From Rhodococcus sp. 14-2470-1b (GTDB lineage Bacteria > Actinomycetota > Actinomycetes > Mycobacteriales > Mycobacteriaceae), in the NCBI RefSeq assembly GCF_002259415.1, contig NZ_NPFY01000035.1:124001-188000 (forward strand): a stretch of DNA of 64,000 nt. Reading direction: 5' to 3'. Position 1 is the stretch's first letter, and the number at the start of each line of letters is the position of its first letter. The notes under the pieces are model-generated. The model was not told where the DNA came from. It saw only the letters and a list, made by a program, of their open reading frames with translations, and did no database searches. This document shows positions 1 to 7,440 of this stretch, piece after piece. Made by a program: the position numbers and the translations under genes.

Positions 1-9
1 CGGCACCGC

Positions 10-15
10 TACGCT
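10..15 (+). promoter_or_regulatory. -10 box for leaderless mptB mRNA
   Basis: TACGCT (TANNNT class) lies 6 nt before GTG 22, and no ribosome-binding site is present. The -35 region would fall outside the window, so this is tentative. Confidence 0.4.
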
Positions 16-21
16 CTTTTG

Positions 22-1770
22 GTGCCACCGACCGCTGACGAGCAGAACATCGAACCGAAGTCCGCGGTCTCCTCCGTCGACGTCGTGCGTCCGGTATCCG
101 GTGTCGAGCGACGCGTGGTGCGGCCACTGCGTCGCCTGGTCGGGCTCGATGCCGATCAGCGTCAGTCGAGTGTGTCGATCCTTCACGGGGACGAGGCCGA
201 ATCACCCGGCCTGAATGCCACCGAGACCGGTCAGCTCCGCAGTATTCGCAGGTTCGGTGCTGCCGGCGCAATTCTGATGGCCGTGGGTGCTCTCGGCGCG
301 GGAGCGCAGCCGGTGCTGCAGAACCCGGTTGTCGGCGTTCGAATCCTCAGCCTGCCGTCCCGGATGGCCACCACTGCGCTGACCGTGACGATGACCGGCA
401 CGGTGATGGTGGTGTTGGCCTGGCTGCTACTCGGCCGGTTCGCCGTCGGACGCCTGCGCGGCGGCACGGCTCCGCGGCGCTTGACGCGATCGCAGTTGGA
501 CAGAACCCTGCTGCTGTGGATTCTTCCGTTGTGTGTCGCTCCGCCGATGTTCAGCCGCGACGTCTATTCCTACCTCGCGCAGAGCGAGATCACTGCTCGA
601 GGCCTCGACCCCTACGAGATCGGCCCTGCCGGTGCATTGGGCGTGGACAACGTTCTCACGAGAACTGTCCCCAACATCTGGCGTGAGACGCCTGCGCCGT
701 ACGGTCCGCTGTTTCTCTGGATGGGCCGCGGGATCACGTGGTTGACCGGTGAGAACATCGTGGCCGGGATCTTCCTGCATCGACTTCTGGCGATCGCCGG
801 TGTCGCGCTGATCGTCTGGGCACTGCCCAGGCTCGCGAAACGGTGCGGTGTGGCTGCGGTGAGCGCCCTGTGGCTGGGCGCGGCGAATCCTCTCCTGTTG
901 TTCCACCTGGTGGCGGGTATTCACAACGAAGCGCTGATGATCGGATTGATGCTGGCGGGTACCGAGCTCGCGCTGCGCGCCATCGAGTCCGCGGATCCAT
1001 TGAAGAAGACATCCCTGCTCCTGTTGTTGTCCGGCGCTGCTCTGATCGCGCTTTCCTCGACGGTGAAAATCCCCTCGCTCATCGCACTGGGGTTCGTGGG
1101 CATGGCCCTCGCTCGCAGGTGGGGAGGCAGCTTCCGGGCGGTCGCGTCGGCTGCCGCTCTGCTGGGAGCGGTGAGCGTCGTCATCATCGTCGGCGTCAGC
1201 GCGGTCAGTGGTCTCGGATTCGGGTGGGTGCACACCCTCGGCACCGCGGGAGTCGTGCGGAGTTGGATGTCCATCCCCACCATTCTCGGCCTGGGCACTG
1301 GGTTCGTCGGCGTACTTCTGGGGCTCGGTGACCACACCACCGCAGTGCTCAGCCTCACGAGACCGATCGCAGCGCTCGTCGCCGGCTTCATCGCACTGCG
1401 AATGCTCGTCGCCGTGCTGAAGGGACGCCTGCATCCGGTCGGCGCCCTCGGAGTGTCGCTCGGTGCCCTTGTGTTGCTTTTCCCCGTCGTTCAGCCCTGG
1501 TACCTGCTGTGGGCGGTCACTCCCCTTGCCGCCTGGGCGACGACACGGGCGTTCCGCGGGCCCGCCATCGTCTTCTCGTCGATCGTCAGCGTCATACTGA
1601 TGCCGAACGGCAGCGAGTATCTTCCGTTCCAGATCGTTCAGGCTGCACTGATGACCATCTTGACCATCGGCATCCTGTTCCTGCTCACACGTTCACGGCT
1701 GCCGTGGCGAGGCGAGACCGGACCACCGGAACCCGGTCGACCGGTCGGGGAATACGCTGGTTCCTCGTGA
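22..1770 (+). CDS. mptB: alpha-(1->6)-mannopyranosyltransferase MptB
   Basis: GT-C family polyprenyl-phosphomannose-dependent mannosyltransferase that adds alpha-1,6 mannoses in early lipomannan/lipoarabinomannan core synthesis. The 582-aa product has about 12 hydrophobic membrane segments. Its family-typical RDVYSY motif lies near residue 180 in the first external loop, followed by PAPYGPLFLW. I recognise it from strong similarity to mycobacterial MptB (Rv1459c), and the following ABC genes and ctaA match that locus. The start is GTG 22, because a TACGCT box ends 6 nt before it and no Shine-Dalgarno is visible; TTG 19 is in frame and possible. The stop overlaps the next start (GTGA). A sufR gene probably lies upstream outside the window, inferred from mycobacterial order. 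Confidence 0.9.
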   Translation: MPPTADEQNIEPKSAVSSVDVVRPVSGVERRVVRPLRRLVGLDADQRQSSVSILHGDEAESPGLNATETGQLRSIRRFGAAGAILMAVGALGAGAQPVLQNPVVGVRILSLPSRMATTALTVTMTGTVMVVLAWLLLGRFAVGRLRGGTAPRRLTRSQLDRTLLLWILPLCVAPPMFSRDVYSYLAQSEITARGLDPYEIGPAGALGVDNVLTRTVPNIWRETPAPYGPLFLWMGRGITWLTGENIVAGIFLHRLLAIAGVALIVWALPRLAKRCGVAAVSALWLGAANPLLLFHLVAGIHNEALMIGLMLAGTELALRAIESADPLKKTSLLLLLSGAALIALSSTVKIPSLIALGFVGMALARRWGGSFRAVASAAALLGAVSVVIIVGVSAVSGLGFGWVHTLGTAGVVRSWMSIPTILGLGTGFVGVLLGLGDHTTAVLSLTRPIAALVAGFIALRMLVAVLKGRLHPVGALGVSLGALVLLFPVVQPWYLLWAVTPLAAWATTRAFRGPAIVFSSIVSVILMPNGSEYLPFQIVQAALMTILTIGILFLLTRSRLPWRGETGPPEPGRPVGEYAGSS

Positions 1771-2729
1771 TCGCCGGTGCGCAGACCAGAAGCGGGGCGT
1801 CGAACTCGACGCAGCCCGCAGTGCAGCTGACAGACGTGACCAAGACGTACGACGGCACCGTAGCCGTGGACGGACTCGGATTCACCGTCGAGCGCGCCCA
1901 GGTACTCGCCCTTCTCGGACCCAACGGCGCGGGCAAGACGACGACGGTGGAGATGTGCGAGGGTTTCGTCGCACCCGAGTCCGGCTCCGTGCGCGTGCTC
2001 GGCCTCGATCCGATCACTCAATCGGCACAGCTACGGCCCCGCATCGGAGTGATGCTCCAGGGCGGAGGCGCCTACCCGGGTTCGAAAGCCGGCGAGATGT
2101 TGAAGCTCGTCGCCTCGTACTCGAACGACCCGCTGGACCCCGACTGGTTGCTGGACTGCCTCGGCCTCACGCAAGCGACGAAGACACCGTATCGGCGGCT
2201 GTCCGGTGGTCAGCAGCAGCGCCTCGCGCTGGCTTGTGCCATCGTCGGCCGCCCCGAACTGGTGTTTCTCGACGAGCCGACGGCCGGTCTCGACGCGCAG
2301 GCACGTCTGCTTGTCTGGGAACTCGTCGACGCACTTCGTCGTGACGGAGTCAGCGTGTTGTTGACCACACATCTGATGGACGAGGCCGAGCAGCTCGCCG
2401 ACGAACTCGTCATCATCGACAACGGCAAGATCGTCGCGTCCGGGACGGCATCGGAACTGACGAAGCAGGGAGCGGAGGGGCGACTGCGATTCAGCGCGCC
2501 CGCCGGACTCGAATTGTCTTTGCTCGACGCGGCACTTCCGGCCGGGTACCACCCGGTCGAGGAAAGTGCCGGTTCGTACGCGATCGAGGGCGTGATCGAA
2601 CCGTCGATACTGGTGACGGTGACGTCGTGGTGCGCCGAACAGAACGTACTGGCAACGGAACTGCAGGTGGATCAGCGACGGCTGGAAGACGTCTTCCTCG
2701 AATTGACCGGCAGGGAGCTCAGGAAATGA
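1767..2729 (+). CDS. ABC transporter ATP-binding protein (DrrA/CcmA type)
   Basis: ATPase subunit of an ABC-2 type exporter, working with the permease that follows. The 320-aa protein has Walker A GPNGAGKTT near residue 50, signature LSGGQQQR near 145, Walker B LVFLDEPTAGLD near 165 and the switch histidine in TTHLMDEAE. A C-terminal region of about 90 residues follows, as in DrrA-like ATPases. GTG 1767 was chosen because it overlaps the mptB stop as GTGA; GTG 1821 is an alternative giving a shorter N-terminus. The gene matches Rv1458c in position. The substrate is unknown. Linkage to mptB and ctaA is conserved in mycobacteria but does not by itself reveal the cargo. Confidence 0.92.
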   Translation: MIAGAQTRSGASNSTQPAVQLTDVTKTYDGTVAVDGLGFTVERAQVLALLGPNGAGKTTTVEMCEGFVAPESGSVRVLGLDPITQSAQLRPRIGVMLQGGGAYPGSKAGEMLKLVASYSNDPLDPDWLLDCLGLTQATKTPYRRLSGGQQQRLALACAIVGRPELVFLDEPTAGLDAQARLLVWELVDALRRDGVSVLLTTHLMDEAEQLADELVIIDNGKIVASGTASELTKQGAEGRLRFSAPAGLELSLLDAALPAGYHPVEESAGSYAIEGVIEPSILVTVTSWCAEQNVLATELQVDQRRLEDVFLELTGRELRK

Positions 2730-3526
2730 CAGCTCGCAAAGACGTGCGGCTCGCGAGCAACAGGTTCGCCGAGGGACTGTTCGCACCGAAACCCGAACCC
2801 AGCTCGCCGATCACGATGTTGTCCGCTCAGGCGATGCTCGAGCTGAAGTTGCTTCTGCGCAACGGCGAACAACTGTTGCTGACGATGTTCATTCCGATCA
2901 CCCTGCTGATCGGGCTCACGCTGCTGCCACTGGGTGCGATGGGCAACGAACCGGTGAATCAGGTCGTGCCCGCAGTGATGATGGTCGCGGTGATGTCCAC
3001 GGCGTTCACCGGCCAAGCCATCGCCGTCGGATTCGATCGCCGCTACGGAGCACTCAAACGACTGGGTGCGACCCCACTGCCCAAGTGGGGAATCATCGCC
3101 GGAAAGTCCATCGCCGTTCTGCTCGTGGTGATTCTGCAGTCCGTGGTTCTCGGCGGAATCGGGCTGGCCCTCGGCTGGCGGCCGGAGGTCACCGGCCTGC
3201 TGCTCGGCGCCGTCGTGATCGCGCTGGGTACGACGACGTTCGCCACCATGGGTCTGCTGCTCGGCGGCACCCTCAAGGCAGAGATCGTCCTGGCTCTCGC
3301 GAACATCCTGTGGTTCGTGATGCTGGGAATCGGCTCTCTCGTCGTTCTCGCCGACGACCTGCCGACGACCCTGCACACGATCGCACGATTGGTGCCGTCG
3401 GGCGCGCTCGCGGAAGCACTCGGCCAGGCGGTCACCGGTTCCGTCGACGGGTTCGGAATCGCCGTTCTTCTCGGCTGGGCAGGACTGTGCGGCGTGTTCG
3501 CGAGTCGCTCGTTCCGCTTCACCTGA
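2726..3526 (+). CDS. ABC-2 type transporter permease
   Basis: Membrane subunit paired with the preceding ATPase. The 266-aa product has six predicted membrane segments, starting with LLLTMFIPITLLIGLTLLPL around residue 50, which is the usual length and layout of ABC-2 permeases. The ATG 2726 start overlaps the ATPase stop as ATGA, so the two are likely translated together as one exporter. The cytoplasmic N-terminal stretch (about 40 residues) is polar. It corresponds to Rv1457c by position. The substrate cannot be read from the sequence. Confidence 0.9.
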   Translation: MTARKDVRLASNRFAEGLFAPKPEPSSPITMLSAQAMLELKLLLRNGEQLLLTMFIPITLLIGLTLLPLGAMGNEPVNQVVPAVMMVAVMSTAFTGQAIAVGFDRRYGALKRLGATPLPKWGIIAGKSIAVLLVVILQSVVLGGIGLALGWRPEVTGLLLGAVVIALGTTTFATMGLLLGGTLKAEIVLALANILWFVMLGIGSLVVLADDLPTTLHTIARLVPSGALAEALGQAVTGSVDGFGIAVLLGWAGLCGVFASRSFRFT

Positions 3527-3570
3527 AATACCCCGCCGGGGTCAACGACAGCGTGTAGTTGATCGCCGTC

Positions 3571-3576
3571 TACCAT
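3571..3576 (+). promoter_or_regulatory. -10 box for leaderless ctaA mRNA
   Basis: TACCAT lies exactly 6 nt upstream of GTG 3583. No Shine-Dalgarno is visible, so this supports a leaderless start and the choice of GTG 3583 over the in-frame TTG at 3559. Confidence 0.5.
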
Positions 3577-3582
3577 CGCTAC

Positions 3583-4566
3583 GTGCTGTATCGAGCGTAT
3601 TTGCGCATTGTCGACCGCTTGCCGCTGCCCTCGGTGCGAGCGCAGAAGATCCTGGCGTTCGTCGTCATCCTGACTCAGGGCGGCATCGCCGTGACCGGCG
3701 CTGTAGTGCGTGTCACCGCGTCGGGTCTTGGTTGCCCGACGTGGCCGCAGTGCTTTCCCGGTAGCTTCACTCCCGTCGGAGTGTCCGAGGTCCCTGTACT
3801 CCACCAGGCCGTCGAGTTCGGCAACCGGCTTCTGACATTCGTCGTCGTGCTCGCCGCGGCAGCCATCGTTCTCGCTGTCACCCGGGCGCGCAGACGCAAC
3901 AACGTGATCCTGTTCGCGTGGTTCATGCCACTGGGAACGGTCGTTCAGGCGATCCTGGGCGGTATCACAGTACTGACCGGCCTTCTGTGGTGGACTGTCG
4001 CCATCCACCTCTTGGCCTCGATGGCCATGGTGTGGCTCGCGACCCTTCTGTACTTCAAGGTTGCCGAATCCGACGAGGACACCGTAGTCGTCAAGACTGT
4101 CCCCGAACCGCTACGCCTGTTGACGGGCCTCTCCGGCGTCGTCATGGCAGGTGTGTTGGTGGCTGGGACGATGTTGACGGGCGCAGGACCGCACGCCGGC
4201 GACAAGAGCATCGACGAACCCGTCCCTCGTTTCGAGGTGGAGATCGTCACACTCGTGCACCTGCACGCGCAGCTCCTCGTGGCGTACCTCGCACTCCTGG
4301 TCGGTCTCGGGTTCGGCCTGTACGCAGTCAAGGCGACGCAGAACGTGACGACGCGGTTGAAGGTCCTGATCGCCATCGTGGTGGCGCAGTCTCTCGTGGG
4401 GGTTGTCCAGTACCTGAACGACGTGCCTGCCGCGCTCGTGGCCATTCACGTTGCGGGGGCGGGCGCGACGACTGCTGCTACCGCCGCCGTCTGGGCGGCC
4501 TGCAGGGTACGTACACCCGGCGAGGGCCGGACCGCCGAACACGCCGAAAACCTCGGCCCTGCATGA
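3583..4566 (+). CDS. ctaA: heme A synthase CtaA (COX15 family)
   Basis: Membrane enzyme that oxidises the C8 methyl of heme O to give heme A for aa3-type cytochrome oxidase. The 327-aa protein has about eight membrane segments. Conserved heme-ligand histidine regions are visible in VLHQAVEFGNRL, AIHLLASMAMVW, LVHLHAQLLVAYL and AIHVAGAGA. The early motif VTASGLGCPTWPQCFPGS, including its cysteine pair, is typical of actinobacterial CtaA. CtaB, which makes the heme O substrate, is encoded nearby on the opposite strand (6116-7147). A strong hairpin follows the stop. The position matches Rv1456c. Confidence 0.93.
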   Translation: MLYRAYLRIVDRLPLPSVRAQKILAFVVILTQGGIAVTGAVVRVTASGLGCPTWPQCFPGSFTPVGVSEVPVLHQAVEFGNRLLTFVVVLAAAAIVLAVTRARRRNNVILFAWFMPLGTVVQAILGGITVLTGLLWWTVAIHLLASMAMVWLATLLYFKVAESDEDTVVVKTVPEPLRLLTGLSGVVMAGVLVAGTMLTGAGPHAGDKSIDEPVPRFEVEIVTLVHLHAQLLVAYLALLVGLGFGLYAVKATQNVTTRLKVLIAIVVAQSLVGVVQYLNDVPAALVAIHVAGAGATTAATAAVWAACRVRTPGEGRTAEHAENLGPA

Positions 4567-4582
4567 CCCCGAACTAACGAGA

Positions 4583-4626
4583 GGAGAGGTAGCCGGTCTC
4601 CCCCTCAGACGACCGACTACCTCTCC
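4583..4626. terminator. bidirectional terminator between ctaA and the convergent gene
   Basis: Inverted repeat with 10-bp outer arms GGAGAGGTAG (4583-4592) and CTACCTCTCC (4617-4626), plus inner arms CGGTC (4594-4598) and GACCG (4611-4615). It sits between the convergent stops of ctaA and the 4686-5069 gene, where one hairpin can serve both directions. Confidence 0.75.
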
Positions 4627-4685
4627 CACTTAGATTTGACGGACCCGAACCCCGATCGGTTCCACCTCCACCGAAATCTTTCGAA

Positions 4686-5069
4686 CTATTTCTCCAGAGC
4701 CGCGTTACGCGCCTTCGGGTATCGAGTCTGGCGAGCAACCCATCCCGCCATTTTGCGGTAATGCCCGGGAGCAGGGGTGACTGCGCTGACGAGTTCGCGA
4801 TCCCACTCCGATTCGGTCAAACCGTCGACGGCGGCGACGAGGGCGTGCGCGACGTCGTTGTTCTCGACGACCTGATCGCCCAGCACGCCGTCGGCACCGA
4901 CCAGGGTGACGCGCGTTCCGGCACGTCCGATCGGTTGGATCACGACATTTCCGGTTCCGCCGTGCTCTCCGACGAACGCCTTGACTGCCGAGAGGGCACC
5001 CGCGGGCACCTCGACCTTCGGCTCGGCCGCGTCGGTCTCACGCGATGTTGTCTCTGTTTCGGTCGCCAT
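4686..5069 (-). CDS. conserved hypothetical protein (Rv1455-like position)
   Basis: A 127-aa soluble protein with no recognised catalytic motif. The first 20 residues are Thr/Glu-rich and probably disordered. The remainder has regular alpha/beta character (VPAGALSAVKAFVGEHGG) and a basic C-terminal segment (YRKMAGWVARQTRYPKARN). It lies between ctaA and qor facing ctaA, the same place as Rv1455 in M. tuberculosis, so it is probably its counterpart. ATG 5069 was preferred over upstream starts because the coding-like sequence begins there, and a TATCGT box lies 8 nt upstream with no Shine-Dalgarno. Function unknown. Confidence 0.75.
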   Translation of the reverse strand: MATETETTSRETDAAEPKVEVPAGALSAVKAFVGEHGGTGNVVIQPIGRAGTRVTLVGADGVLGDQVVENNDVAHALVAAVDGLTESEWDRELVSAVTPAPGHYRKMAGWVARQTRYPKARNAALEK

Positions 5070-5077
5070 ACCCGAAG

Positions 5078-5083
5078 ACGATA
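5078..5083 (-). promoter_or_regulatory. -10 box, probable leaderless start of the 4686-5069 gene
   Basis: Minus-strand TATCGT lies 8 nt before ATG 5069, fitting TANNNT, and no ribosome-binding site is visible. Confidence 0.4.
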
Positions 5084-5142
5084 CCGCTCGGTAACTTCGC
5101 GTGGCCAGAACCCCTGGGAATCGGCAGGTGTACAAAGACACC

Positions 5143-6108
5143 ATGCGTGCACTGGAGATCCGTGAACATGGTGGACCGGAGGTCCTCGTCCCCGTCGACA
5201 TCGCCGAGCCGACTCCCGGCCCCGGCCAGTTGCTCGTGCGGCTCGAAGCCGCAGGCGTCAACTACATCGACACCTACTACCGCACCGGCCTGTACAAGCG
5301 CGAACTGCCGTACGTGCCCGGAGACGAGGGCTCGGGGGTGGTGGAGTCCGTCGGCGACGGGGTCGGCGAGTTCGTCGTCGGTCAGCGCGTTGCCTGGGCG
5401 ACCGCGCCGGGTAGCTACGCCGAGAAAGTGATCGTTCCGGCGTCGGCCGCGGTAGCGGTACCCGATGGTGTTCCAGCCGAGCAGGCCGCATCCGCACTCC
5501 TGCAGGGCATGACGGCCCACTATCTCCTGAACTCGACCTACCCGGCCGCTGCGGGCGACACCGTGCTCGTGCACGCGGGAGCGGGTGGCGTCGGGCTCAT
5601 CCTCACCCAACTCGCCGTCGCGGCGGGTGTTCGCGTGATCACGACGGTATCGACGGACGCCAAGGCCGAGCTGTCCCGACAAGCGGGTGCTTCGGAGGTC
5701 CTGAAATACAGCGACGACGTCGCAGCGAAAGTACGAGAATTGACCGACGGGGACGGCGCACACGCGGTGTACGACGGTGTCGGCGCCGCGACGTTCGAGC
5801 AGAGCCTCGCCTCGCTGCGCATACGTGGGACGCTCGCACTGTTCGGCGCAGCCAGCGGCGCGGTTCCGCCGTTCGATCCGCAGCGGCTCAACGGCGCCGG
5901 ATCACTGTTCCTCACCCGGCCGACGCTGGCCCATCACTTACGAGATCGCAGCGAACTCGAATGGCGTGCGGGCGAGGTGTTCAAAGCGATAGCCGACGGA
6001 ATTCTGACCGTTCGGGTGGGTGCGGTGCACCCGTTGTCCGACGCAGCGACGGCGCATACCGAGCTGGAAGGTCGCCGCACCACCGGCTCGGTCGTACTCG
6101 TTCCGTGA
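5143..6108 (+). CDS. qor: NADPH:quinone oxidoreductase, zinc-independent MDR family
   Basis: Medium-chain dehydrogenase/reductase that uses NADPH to reduce quinones. The 321-aa protein has the quinone-reductase motif NYIDTYYRTGLY near residue 45, a GroES-like N-terminal domain, and a Rossmann fold whose nucleotide motif is AGAGGVGLILTQLA near residue 145. Catalytic zinc cysteines are absent, as expected for the QOR subgroup. ATG 5143 was chosen because MRALEIREHGGPEVL is the family start; an in-frame GTG further upstream would add an atypical N-terminus. It matches Rv1454c in position. Its stop is 7 nt from the ctaB stop on the other strand, so the transcripts converge. Confidence 0.9.
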   Translation: MRALEIREHGGPEVLVPVDIAEPTPGPGQLLVRLEAAGVNYIDTYYRTGLYKRELPYVPGDEGSGVVESVGDGVGEFVVGQRVAWATAPGSYAEKVIVPASAAVAVPDGVPAEQAASALLQGMTAHYLLNSTYPAAAGDTVLVHAGAGGVGLILTQLAVAAGVRVITTVSTDAKAELSRQAGASEVLKYSDDVAAKVRELTDGDGAHAVYDGVGAATFEQSLASLRIRGTLALFGAASGAVPPFDPQRLNGAGSLFLTRPTLAHHLRDRSELEWRAGEVFKAIADGILTVRVGAVHPLSDAATAHTELEGRRTTGSVVLVP

Positions 6109-6115
6109 AAACGGC

Positions 6116-7147
6116 TCAGGAAAGGAGCTGGCTCACAGTGTCCCACCCGACGACCGAGTCCACGGCCAGACCACAGAACACCAGCGCCAAGTACTCGTTC
6201 GACAGGATGAACAACTTCAGCGGCTTGACCGGGGTGCCCGCGCGCACCCCGGCATACAGCCGGTGCGCCACGACGAGGAACCAGATTCCCGACGCGAGAG
6301 CGACCGCCGCGTAGATGACTCCCGAACCGGGCGCGAGTGCAAACGTCGCGACGACGGTGGCCCACGCGTACAGGACGATGTGCTTGGTCACCTTCGTTTC
6401 CGACGCCACTGCAGGCAGCATCGGGACATTGGCCGCCTGGTAGTCCTCCTTGTACCGAAGCATGAGGGCCCAGGTATGCGGCGGGGTCCAGAGGAAGATC
6501 ACGAGGAACATGACAACGGCCTGCCAGCCGATAGTCCCGGTGACCGCGGACCAGCCGATCATCACGGGCATGCAGCCCGCGGCGCCGCCCCAGACGACGT
6601 TCTGAGACGTACGACGCTTGAGGACGAGGGTGTAGACGAAGATGTAGAAGCAGATCGTGACGACCGCGAGGATGCCGCTGAGCAGGTTTGTCGTGAACCA
6701 CAGCCAGAAGAACGAGACGATTCCCAGGGTGACACCGAACACGAACGCGTGCGACACCGGCATCGCGCCACGCGCGAGCGGGCGTTTGGCTGTGCGAGCC
6801 ATCACCTTGTCGATGTCCGCGTCGGCGACCATGTTGAGACAGTTGGCCGACGCGGCGGCCAGCATTCCACCGAACAAAGTGGTCAGGATCAGACCTGGCT
6901 GTACCTGGCCGCGATCGGCAAGAAGCATTGCCGGGATGGTTGTGACGAGCAGAAGTTCGATGACACGAGGCTTGGTCAGCGCGACGTACGCCATGACGAG
7001 AGCAAGCGCCCGCCGAGAAGCCGACTTCGCCGGCTCAGCTGAACCGTCCCGATGCCCGTCCTCGGTTCCACCAGCGGATCCGTCGTGCTCGGGATGACTG
7101 GGACCGCCTGCGAATCCGTGGCCGCCCGGCTGCTGCCCAATTCGCAC
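6116..7147 (-). CDS. ctaB: protoheme IX farnesyltransferase (heme O synthase)
   Basis: UbiA-family membrane prenyltransferase that attaches farnesyl to heme B to form heme O, the substrate of CtaA. The 343-aa product has about nine membrane segments. The first Asp-rich prenyl-diphosphate motif is in NMVADADIDKVMARTAKRPL, and the YTLVLKRRTSQN region is typical of CtaB. GTG 7147 is preferred because an AAGGAG sits 5 nt upstream; ATG 7177 would give a longer start with no ribosome-binding site. About 40 polar residues precede the first membrane helix, longer than in many family members. It is divergent from tkt, as in mycobacteria. Confidence 0.92.
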   Translation of the reverse strand: MRIGQQPGGHGFAGGPSHPEHDGSAGGTEDGHRDGSAEPAKSASRRALALVMAYVALTKPRVIELLLVTTIPAMLLADRGQVQPGLILTTLFGGMLAAASANCLNMVADADIDKVMARTAKRPLARGAMPVSHAFVFGVTLGIVSFFWLWFTTNLLSGILAVVTICFYIFVYTLVLKRRTSQNVVWGGAAGCMPVMIGWSAVTGTIGWQAVVMFLVIFLWTPPHTWALMLRYKEDYQAANVPMLPAVASETKVTKHIVLYAWATVVATFALAPGSGVIYAAVALASGIWFLVVAHRLYAGVRAGTPVKPLKLFILSNEYLALVFCGLAVDSVVGWDTVSQLLS

Positions 7148-7152
7148 TACGT

Positions 7153-7158
7153 CTCCTT
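7153..7158 (-). promoter_or_regulatory. Shine-Dalgarno deciding the ctaB start
   Basis: Minus-strand AAGGAG is 5 nt from GTG 7147. The upstream ATG 7177 has no comparable site. Confidence 0.6.
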
Positions 7159-7290
7159 GCACGGGCTCGACACTCATGAACGAGCAGCACGCACACCGGC
7201 ACAAGACGTGAGGCGAGCGCACTACTAAAAGCGATGGTAGACGTGAACCACCTGCACTCCAATTCTCAGGGCACCCAAAGTGAAGAGACA

Positions 7291-7319
7291 GAGCCCCGTG
7301 ACGACACAGCCCGGGGCTC
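7291..7319. repeat. inverted repeat in the ctaB-tkt intergenic region
   Basis: Arms GAGCCCCG (7291-7298) and CGGGGCTC (7312-7319) form an 8-bp perfect stem with a 13-nt loop. It lies in the 293-nt gap between the divergent ctaB and tkt starts. No T-run follows on the plus strand. It could be a regulator site or a leader hairpin. No gene is visible in the gap, which otherwise holds only presumed promoters. Confidence 0.45.
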
Positions 7320-7440
7320 GATGGGGGGAAGGCACGACAGCCGACGCGGACGGAACTAGGCTGGTAGTCGACGTGTTTCGATCTGCGACTGATCGAGCGC
7401 GTTCTGCCTCACTCGTACGAATGTCAGGAGATCTCTGCTC

